NCBI RefSeq assembly: GCF_013385145.1
Contig: NZ_JABZEC010000002.1
Coordinates: forward strand, 186,001-250,000
DNA: 64,000 bases
Source of the DNA: Bombilactobacillus apium
GTDB taxonomy: Bacteria; Bacillota; Bacilli; Lactobacillales; Lactobacillaceae
Direction: 5' to 3'
Part shown: piece after piece, positions 57,831-64,000 of the stretch
Numbering within the stretch: position 1 is the first letter of the stretch
How the letters are laid out: each line of letters starts with the position of its first letter
Program-made: the position numbers and the translations under genes
The notes under the pieces: model-generated
Told to the model about the DNA's origin: nothing
The model's database searches: none
Seen by the model: the letters and a program-made list of their open reading frames with translations, nothing else

Positions 57831-58958
57831 ATGAACCAAAATTCCAAGTACGGTCACCGAAATTCCAATTTGGAGGCCCTACGAATCATCGCCATGTTTT
57901 TGATTGTTCTCGGACACTTTGCCATCATGACTAATTGGCATTTTCAGGGGACCAGCCTCGGACTAATAGCAGGGATCCAGTGGCTGTGGTTCGGCGGTAA
58001 ATTAGGCGTCAATTTATTTGTCTTAATTAGTGCTTATTTTTTAAGCCAATCAACCCGCTCACGCCCGAATGGGAAAACCCTTCTTCGTCTCTGGACCCAA
58101 GTTTATTTTTACTCTTTATTATCTTTTATTATTGGAAGTTACGTCTTAAAAATTAACTTCGGTGCGCGCGAAATTATGCGCTCTTTCTTCCCCCTAACCA
58201 TGGGTACTTATTGGTTTGCGACCGCCTATTTTTGTATCGTAGTCCTAGCTCCTTACCTGAATCTTTGGATTAGACAGTTGAGCTTTAAAAGCTACTCTGG
58301 CTTGTTATTGTTTTTAGCCTTAATCGCGACAATCGAGTGTACGGTGGGCAGTAATGCCATCGGCTTATTGCAGGACACGGTGGCCCCAGTTATTTTTCTT
58401 TACTTATTAGGCGGCTATATCAGAAAATACCAAGATCGTTGGGCTAAAATTCCCAGTTTTTGCTTATTCTTGGCGATTATTATTAGCCTGGGAGGGATGT
58501 ATCTTTCCAGTCTAGGTATTGATTTCGTCCACTTAACTCATCCCCAAATAGTTCAAGGTTTTGGCTGGGCCCAAAAATATTATCCCAGTGTCAGCCCCTT
58601 TCAATTAATAGCGGCTAGCGCCATCTTTCTTCTTTTCTTACGTTTACCTCCGCACCATAATCACCCGCTTAATTTTCTGGCTCGGGGAACTTTTGGCGTC
58701 TACTTATTGCACACCAGTGTTTTGGCCTATAGCTGGCTTTGGAACGACTTTATTAAGGCTGGTGAGCACCACCCCTATACGCCGCAGATTTTCCTAGAAG
58801 CGCTAGCGGTTTCTTTTATCATTCTCATCGGCGGGATCGCCGTCGATCTAATCCGGCAAGGTTTATTTAGAGCGGTACAAAGTTTATTCCGAAAAATTTG
58901 GCCCCGAAGCCAAGGACGACACAAATTAAAAAAAAGCTACTCCAAGCTCTCTGACTGA
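57831..58958 (+). CDS. Acyltransferase 3 family membrane protein
   Basis: 375 aa with about ten hydrophobic segments. Starts NLEALRIIAMFLIVLGHFAI, with the conserved His of the family; ends in a basic tail. OafA/WecH-type enzymes O-acetylate surface sugars. It sits near a GDP-fucose operon, so exopolysaccharide or teichoic-acid modification is plausible. GAGGGG precedes the ATG. Confidence 0.82.
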   Translation: MNQNSKYGHRNSNLEALRIIAMFLIVLGHFAIMTNWHFQGTSLGLIAGIQWLWFGGKLGVNLFVLISAYFLSQSTRSRPNGKTLLRLWTQVYFYSLLSFIIGSYVLKINFGAREIMRSFFPLTMGTYWFATAYFCIVVLAPYLNLWIRQLSFKSYSGLLLFLALIATIECTVGSNAIGLLQDTVAPVIFLYLLGGYIRKYQDRWAKIPSFCLFLAIIISLGGMYLSSLGIDFVHLTHPQIVQGFGWAQKYYPSVSPFQLIAASAIFLLFLRLPPHHNHPLNFLARGTFGVYLLHTSVLAYSWLWNDFIKAGEHHPYTPQIFLEALAVSFIILIGGIAVDLIRQGLFRAVQSLFRKIWPRSQGRHKLKKSYSKLSD

Positions 58959-59216
58959 TGGCTTAATTCCTATTTAAAGGATCTTATTTTTCTCTTCGTC
59001 CAGTCTCAAATCTTCACCTCAAGTCGTTCCTTAAGAATCACCGACCAACAATTAATCCAGCACTTGTATCTGCACTACAAAAAAGAGAGATTCAAAGAAC
59101 CCTCGAAAAGTTAACCACCCAGAGAATCATTGAACTAGTTACCAAACGGCCCAAACAACATGAAATTAAAGCGCAATTTCTAAGTAACTAAGAAAGAGCC
59201 ACCAAGATAGTGCCCT

Positions 59217-59262
59217 GCCTCCTAGAAATTAGATTTTGGTCTAACTTCTGGGGGTCGTTACA
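59217..59262. mobile_element. IS3-type end relic
   Basis: AAATTAGATTTTGGTCTAAC TTCTGGGGGTCG repeats the palindromic IS end seen at 45527. The rest of 58960-59300 is coding debris (ALQKREIQRTLEKLTTQRII on the plus strand) without an identifiable gene. Confidence 0.45.
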
Positions 59263-59303
59263 TAACTGGGGGCTTTTTTAGTTTGCTAAAGATTCTGGTT
59301 AAC

Positions 59304-59330
59304 ACAAAAAAGAGCAACTAATAGTTGCCC
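59304..59330 (-). terminator. Terminator of the GDP-fucose operon
   Basis: GCAACT-aat-AGTTGC followed on the minus strand by TCTTTTTT, ~70 bp after the phosphomannomutase/phosphoglucomutase stop. Confidence 0.6.
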
Positions 59331-59398
59331 CCTTTCTCATTTGTCTTAAACCCTTGATTAATCAGGGCTATTTAAAGAGCCGCAAAATCCTAGCTAAA

Positions 59399-61096
59399 TT
59401 AGCTCTCCTTTTGAAAAAAATTAGTAAAATAGTCTTTAATATCTTCTTCCATTTTTTTTGCAGCAGCCTGATCGGCGGCTTGAATTGAAATATATAACTT
59501 TAATTTTGGTTCCGTTCCAGAGGGTCTAACAACTACCGAACTGTCTTGAGGCAATTGGAATTTCAGAACATCAGCTGGGGGTAAACCGTTAATTCCAGCT
59601 TGATAATCCCACAGCTTAACTACCGGCTGGCCCGCTAAAACGGTAACTGATTGCCGCAAGCGCGCCATAATCTTTGTCATTTGGGCGCGTCCGGTTTGCC
59701 CTTTAAATTCGAAAGAATGCAAAGTATTCAGACAGTAACCATATTGTTTATAAAGTTGCGCCAATTTCGTTAACAGACTAATTCCCCGAGTTTTGTAGTA
59801 GACGAACATTTCACAGATTAAAAAGCTCGCGTTGACGCCATCTTTATCCCGAACATAAGTTCCACTTAAATAACCATAGGATTCTTCAAAACCAAATAAG
59901 TAATCGTCAACTCTCCCCAATTTTTCTAGACGACCAATTTCTTCGCCAATAAATTTAAAACCAGTTAACAAACTGACGACTTGAACTCCATAATGTTTAG
60001 CAATCTTCACCGCTAAGTCAGTAGTCACAATCGTTTTAACCACTTCTGGATGTAGGGGCATCGTGCTATTAAGGACCCGTTGGGAACAAATGTAGTCCAA
60101 CAACAAGAGGCCAATTTCGTTACCTGACAATAAAACATAGTCTCCCTGTTTATTTTTAACCGCAATTCCGACTCGATCGCAATCCGGATCATTGGCAAAG
60201 AAAAAGTCCGCCTGTTCTTGCCGGGCATATGCAATTCCTAAAGCCATGGTCGCGGGAATTTCGGGATTGGGCAGCGGGCAAGTTGGAAAATCCCCATCTG
60301 GTTGTCGTTGTTCAGGAACCGTGAAGATATTAGTGAAGCCAGCTTGCTTTAAAACTGTCGTCACCGGATGCAATCCGGTCCCGTTCAAGGGTGAATAGAC
60401 AATTTTCAGCTGTCGATCAATCTTTGTCTGGGGAGCCAAGGGAGATTCTTGTAAGACCGCGGTGATGAAATCGCTGGTTACTTGTTCTGAAATATAAGTA
60501 ATTTTTCCCGCTTGAACAGCTATTGTAAAATCGCAATAGTGTAGATCTGTAAAAATATCTAAGGCGGCAATTTCTTTTAAAATTATGGCAGCCGCTTTAG
60601 TTGTAATCTGACAACCATCAACTCCATAAACCTTATAGCCGTTATATTGCGCAGGATTGTGCGAGGCAGTAATCATGATGCCCGCGGCACAGTGTAACTG
60701 CCGCACCGCAAAAGATAAACAGGGTGTGGGCATAATTTCTCGATAAAGCCAAACTTTAATCCCATTAGCCACCAAAACTTCGGCCACAACTTGGGCAAAA
60801 AGATCTGATTTATGGCGAGAATCACGGGAAATTGCCACTCGACGTTCATTGGGAGCAAAATTTTTAATTAGATAATTGGCGACTCCCTGCGAAGCCTTGG
60901 CCACCGTATAAACATTCATCCGGTTGGTACCCGCGCCAATCTCTCCCCGCAAGCCTCCGGTTCCAAAGGCTAAATCACGGTAAAAAGCATCGCTCAGCAA
61001 GTCCTCATCGTTAGCCATCGCTTGTAATTCTGGCGGGAGATCCGGATCTCTATTCGCTAATTTACACCAGCGTTGGTACTCCATTTGTATATTCAT
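59399..61096 (-). CDS. Alpha-phosphohexomutase (phosphomannomutase/phosphoglucomutase)
   Basis: 565 aa, alpha-D-phosphohexomutase family. Catalytic Ser in GIMITASHNPAQYNGYKVYG (~145), metal loop ANDPDCDRVGIAV (~305), sugar loop FGFEESYGYLSG (~405), phosphate site VVRPSGTEPKLKLYIS near the end. Interconverts hexose-6P and hexose-1P; in this operon mannose-6P to mannose-1P for GDP-mannose is likely, although pgcA-type glucose activity is possible. It is 3 bp after manC. Confidence 0.85.
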   Translation of the reverse strand: MNIQMEYQRWCKLANRDPDLPPELQAMANDEDLLSDAFYRDLAFGTGGLRGEIGAGTNRMNVYTVAKASQGVANYLIKNFAPNERRVAISRDSRHKSDLFAQVVAEVLVANGIKVWLYREIMPTPCLSFAVRQLHCAAGIMITASHNPAQYNGYKVYGVDGCQITTKAAAIILKEIAALDIFTDLHYCDFTIAVQAGKITYISEQVTSDFITAVLQESPLAPQTKIDRQLKIVYSPLNGTGLHPVTTVLKQAGFTNIFTVPEQRQPDGDFPTCPLPNPEIPATMALGIAYARQEQADFFFANDPDCDRVGIAVKNKQGDYVLLSGNEIGLLLLDYICSQRVLNSTMPLHPEVVKTIVTTDLAVKIAKHYGVQVVSLLTGFKFIGEEIGRLEKLGRVDDYLFGFEESYGYLSGTYVRDKDGVNASFLICEMFVYYKTRGISLLTKLAQLYKQYGYCLNTLHSFEFKGQTGRAQMTKIMARLRQSVTVLAGQPVVKLWDYQAGINGLPPADVLKFQLPQDSSVVVRPSGTEPKLKLYISIQAADQAAAKKMEEDIKDYFTNFFQKES

Positions 61097-61099
61097 CGA

Positions 61100-62434
61100 C
61101 TAATCTTTCTGCTTAAATTGCTCAAAGTCATACTCATACTTGTATTTATCGGTTACCAAAATATCTTCCCCCGATTGGATTTCAATTACCTGCAGACGGC
61201 TAGCGGCAACTAGCGTATGCCGACTCCCGGCCGGTGATTTAATAACATCTCCTGGATGAATCGAGCGCACCACATCATCAACCACTGTCCAGCCAGTTCC
61301 CTCCAAAACAGTCCAAAGCTCATCGCGATAATCATGACTATGATAATGGAGATGATGCCCAGATCTTAGGGTAATTTTGGTGGTTAGTCCCCCCTCACTG
61401 ATATCGAGGACTCGAAAACTTCCCCAAGATCTCTTGGACCCCTCCTTTTTTGTTATTTTATTCACAAATGGTTTGATATAACTAGACTGTTGTTTGTCAG
61501 CCACGAGGATTCCTTCAGGACTAGCAGCCACGACTAGATCTTTGAGCCCTAGTCCCAAAACCGGAACATCCAAATCATTAACCACATGGACATTGTCACA
61601 AGTTGCATCTAGGAGCACATTGCCGGTGCTTGTTTTATCCATCGCTTGAGTTAAGGTACTCCAAGTTCCTAGGTCTTGCCACTCTCCTGCATAGCGGATA
61701 ACTTGAATTTGCCTTTCTCTTTCAAGCACCGCATAGTCAAAACTAGTCTTCGGTAAATCAGCATAATGCTTTAAAAGTTCAAGATAACTAGCATAGCCTA
61801 ATTTTTGTCGAGCACAATTCAAAAGATACTTCAACTTAAAGGCAAAGACCCCACAATTCCACAGGGCTCCTTGTTGCAAATATTCAGTTGCGGTCTGAAG
61901 ATCAGGTTTTTCTTTAAATTTAGCGACAAAACTCACATTATCCATTGTCTTAGGCAGAATATAGCCGTACTTTTCACTAGGATAAGTCGGTTCAATCCCC
62001 ATCAAAACTAGATTGGCTTGCCCCCGGGCGGCTTCATCCGCTAAATCTTGCAACGCAGAAAAATAACCATCCTCAACATAGGGATCAACGGGACAAACTA
62101 CGACTACCTCATCTAAATCAGCCTTTTGAACATCTCTTAAATAGGCGGCAGCTAAAACAGTTGCCGGAAAGGTATCTCGTCGGCAAGGTTCAATCGATAA
62201 ATTCACCTTCTCGCCCAATTGGTGCTCAATTACAGGAACTTGATTTTTAGCGGTCGCAATGGTGATTGGCACCTGAGGAGCGACCTTTTTAATTTGGCGA
62301 AAAACTCTTTGAACCATCGTTTCTTGTTGTCCTAAATCATTTTTCAATAAACTGATAAATTGTTTAGCTCGGATATTATTAGATAGCGGCCAGAGTCGTT
62401 TTCCTGAACCACCAGAAAGCAATACGATTTGCAT
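61100..62434 (-). CDS. manC: Mannose-1-phosphate guanylyltransferase
   Basis: 444 aa. Nucleotidyltransferase start IVLLSGGSGKRLWPLSN, VVVVCPVDPYVEDGYFSALQ, PSEKYGYILP, FKEKPDLQTATEYL. The C-terminal cupin (mannose-6P isomerase type II-like) is present: LRSGHHLHYHSHDYRDELWT, GDVIKSPAGSRHTL. Makes GDP-mannose from mannose-1P and GTP. AAGGAG before ATG. Followed by the phosphohexomutase. Confidence 0.88.
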   Translation of the reverse strand: MQIVLLSGGSGKRLWPLSNNIRAKQFISLLKNDLGQQETMVQRVFRQIKKVAPQVPITIATAKNQVPVIEHQLGEKVNLSIEPCRRDTFPATVLAAAYLRDVQKADLDEVVVVCPVDPYVEDGYFSALQDLADEAARGQANLVLMGIEPTYPSEKYGYILPKTMDNVSFVAKFKEKPDLQTATEYLQQGALWNCGVFAFKLKYLLNCARQKLGYASYLELLKHYADLPKTSFDYAVLERERQIQVIRYAGEWQDLGTWSTLTQAMDKTSTGNVLLDATCDNVHVVNDLDVPVLGLGLKDLVVAASPEGILVADKQQSSYIKPFVNKITKKEGSKRSWGSFRVLDISEGGLTTKITLRSGHHLHYHSHDYRDELWTVLEGTGWTVVDDVVRSIHPGDVIKSPAGSRHTLVAASRLQVIEIQSGEDILVTDKYKYEYDFEQFKQKD

Positions 62435-62594
62435 ATTATCTCCTTGGGAAAATAAAGGGGCAATGACCTAAGACCAACGGTCAAGACAAGCTAAAGTCAA
62501 AGCTCACTTCTGACTTAAATTATTATCCTTATCTACTTTACTTATTTGAATTTAATAAAGCTAAGGACACCTTTGTCAGCGCCACTTTAAGTTA

Positions 62595-63542
62595 TCAACG
62601 TTCTGCGCGTCGGGGATTATTTAAAAAATCGTCATAAGTAAGACGAATCCCCTCATCTAATTCTGTCTGATAGGTCCAGCCCAATTGCGTAGCTTTAGAA
62701 ACATCGAGTAATTTACGAAGGGTCCCATTGGGCTTAGAAGGGTCCCACTTAATTTCTCCTTGATAGCCAACAATGGCCGCCACCTTGTGGGTCAAAGCTT
62801 TAATTGTCAATTCTTGACCAGTTCCCGCATTGACGGTTTCATTTCCTTGATAGTTATTCATTAGAAAGACACATAAATTAGCTAAATCATCGACATACAG
62901 AAATTCTCGTAAAGCACTGCCATCTCCCCAGCAAGTAACCGAATTAAGTCCTTGAACCTTAGCTTCATGGAAACGCCGAATTAAAGCCGGCAAGACATGA
63001 CTATGCCTCGGATGATAATTATCATTAGGACCATATAAGTTAGTCGGCATTACGGAAATATAATTAGTTTGATATTGACGATTTAAATATTCACAATACT
63101 TTAAGCCCGAGATTTTAGCTAAAGCATAAGCTTCATTGGTTTGTTCCAAAGAACTAGTTAATAAACTGCTTTCTCGAATCGGCTGGGGAGCTAGTCGCGG
63201 ATAGATACAAGAAGAGCCGAGAAATTCTAGTTTCTTAACCTTATTTTTCCAAGCCTCATGAATGACGTTCATTTCCATGATCATGTTGTCATACATAAAA
63301 TCAGCTAAAGCTTCTTGGTTAGCCACAATTCCCCCAACTTTGGCGGCGGCTAAAAAAACATACTCCGGCTTTTCTTCTGCGAAGAAGTGCTCAACATCAG
63401 CTTGCCTTTGTAAATCCAACTCCTGATGGTTTCGGGTAATGATATTTTGATAACCTTGACACTTTAACTCGCGGACAATCGCCGAACCTACCATCCCTCG
63501 ATGACCAGCAACATAAATCTTGGCATTTTCTTTCATCTTCAT
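62595..63542 (-). CDS. fcl: GDP-L-fucose synthase
   Basis: About 315 aa, extended SDR. NADP loop IYVAGHRGMVGSAIVREL, catalytic FLGSSCIYPR and YALAKISGLKYCEYL (YxxxK), and NLYGPNDNYHPRHSHVLPAL. Performs 3,5-epimerisation and reduction of GDP-4-keto-6-deoxymannose to GDP-L-fucose. ATG 63542 follows GGGGAAAG; the upstream TTG (63569) has no ribosome binding site. Immediately behind gmd. Confidence 0.92.
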   Translation of the reverse strand: MKMKENAKIYVAGHRGMVGSAIVRELKCQGYQNIITRNHQELDLQRQADVEHFFAEEKPEYVFLAAAKVGGIVANQEALADFMYDNMIMEMNVIHEAWKNKVKKLEFLGSSCIYPRLAPQPIRESSLLTSSLEQTNEAYALAKISGLKYCEYLNRQYQTNYISVMPTNLYGPNDNYHPRHSHVLPALIRRFHEAKVQGLNSVTCWGDGSALREFLYVDDLANLCVFLMNNYQGNETVNAGTGQELTIKALTHKVAAIVGYQGEIKWDPSKPNGTLRKLLDVSKATQLGWTYQTELDEGIRLTYDDFLNNPRRAER

Positions 63543-63565
63543 AATTTTTCTTTCCCCAAATTCAA

Positions 63566-64000
63566 TCAAGCCTGAGTCTTTTTCAAGGCCGCTTCTCGCT
63601 GCGCAATTTTTCGATCATGTTCCGCCATTAGCGTTACTAATTCGCGGTAGCTAGTCTTTCGCGGATTCCACCCCAAAACCGTGCGCGCTTTCGTGGGATC
63701 TCCCCAGAGATTATTAACATCAGTTGGTCGAAACCACTGTGGGTTAACTTGAACCAACAAGCGTCCTGTGTGGACATCGTAACCTTTTTCTTCAACTCCC
63801 GTTCCTTTCCAACGTAAGATGAAGCCGTTAGCCGCAAAAGCTTTTTCGGTAAAATCACGCACTGTATGTTGTTGACCGGTGGCAATTACGAAGTCTTCTG
63901 GCTTTTTTTGTTGCATGATTAGCCACATACATTCCACATAGTCTCGGGCATAACCCCAGTCCCGTAAGGAAGCTAAGTTTCCCAACTCCAAGTGATCCTG
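63566..64000 (-). CDS. gmd: GDP-mannose 4,6-dehydratase (3' part, runs off the window)
   Basis: The last ~144 residues are present: LELGNLASLRDWGYARDYVE, VIATGQQHTVRDFTEKAF, WFRPTDVNNLWGDPTKART, LGWNPRKTSYRELVTLMAEH. These are the highly conserved C-terminal motifs of Gmd. It produces GDP-4-keto-6-deoxymannose from GDP-mannose, the substrate of the following fcl gene. The N-terminal part lies beyond position 64000. Confidence 0.93.
   Translation of the reverse strand, partial: QDHLELGNLASLRDWGYARDYVECMWLIMQQKKPEDFVIATGQQHTVRDFTEKAFAANGFILRWKGTGVEEKGYDVHTGRLLVQVNPQWFRPTDVNNLWGDPTKARTVLGWNPRKTSYRELVTLMAEHDRKIAQREAALKKTQA

Overview
The window looks like a chromosomal segment from a lactic acid bacterium of the Lactobacillaceae. 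Pointers are an OpuC-type osmolyte transporter, lactobacillus-style LysR/DUF4865/tautomerase genes, AgrC/AgrA (LytTR) two-component pairs, CoaA, a fused CoaBC, GuaA, and remnants of IS3 (IS150-like), IS30 and ISL3 elements. I cannot fix the genus from sequence alone. Housekeeping genes have moderate GC; several islands are visibly AT-rich.

Layout. 0-1.8 kb: osmolyte ABC transporter. 1.8-6.4 kb: an M20 peptidase and a LysR regulator beside a decayed quinone oxidoreductase, a menC/dipeptide-epimerase stump and a twice-frameshifted MFS gene. 6.8-12.3 kb: a small peptide-signalling or RiPP-like locus with a 45-aa Cys-tailed peptide, a ThiF/E1-like enzyme with a winged-helix-like N-terminus, an AgrC-type kinase, a frameshifted LytTR regulator, a DUF4097-like protein, a 23-aa Trp-Trp-Cys peptide and a divergent membrane protein. 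12.4-18.1 kb: a broken PBECR4-type nuclease and a whole beta-glucoside PTS operon (EIIB, EIIC, EIIA, GH1, LicR-like activator) in which every gene carries stops or frameshifts. 18.5-24.3 kb: defence-type cargo, namely an MvaI/BcnI-family restriction-modification system with an HTH regulator and a large SF1 helicase. 24.8-26.2 kb: relics.

26.2-36.1 kb is ordinary backbone (guaA, a phosphate-ester MFS carrier, coaA, an SGNH hydrolase, an amino-acid permease, LysE, a CynX-type MFS, coaBC). 36.1-42.2 kb mixes IS relics with a LysR/DUF4865/carboxymuconolactone decarboxylase locus and a menA-like UbiA prenyltransferase.

42.2-57.2 kb is the highlight. An agrA-agrC pair is followed by an agrD-like ORF of 58 codons. 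After an IS3 relic comes a complete thiopeptide (pyritide) biosynthetic cluster on the minus strand. The 64-aa precursor ends in SCNSCSCCASTSCCSVHFHI, which lines up position by position with the core of lactazole A as I remember it. This predicts a Ser1-Ser12, 32-membered pyridine macrocycle rather than the 26-membered ring of micrococcin and lactocillin types. The cluster holds a glutamylating LanB, an elimination-domain protein, an RRE protein, YcaO, an E1/C-like zinc protein, two SagB-like proteins, a pyridine synthase and an ABC-2 exporter. No recognisable ribosomal immunity gene is present.

57.4-64 kb: an IS30 relic, an acyltransferase-3, then a GDP-L-fucose operon (gmd-fcl-manC-pgm), cut at its 5' end by the window edge.

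Broken genes lie almost only in accessory islands while core genes are intact, so most lesions look like real decay rather than sequencing error.
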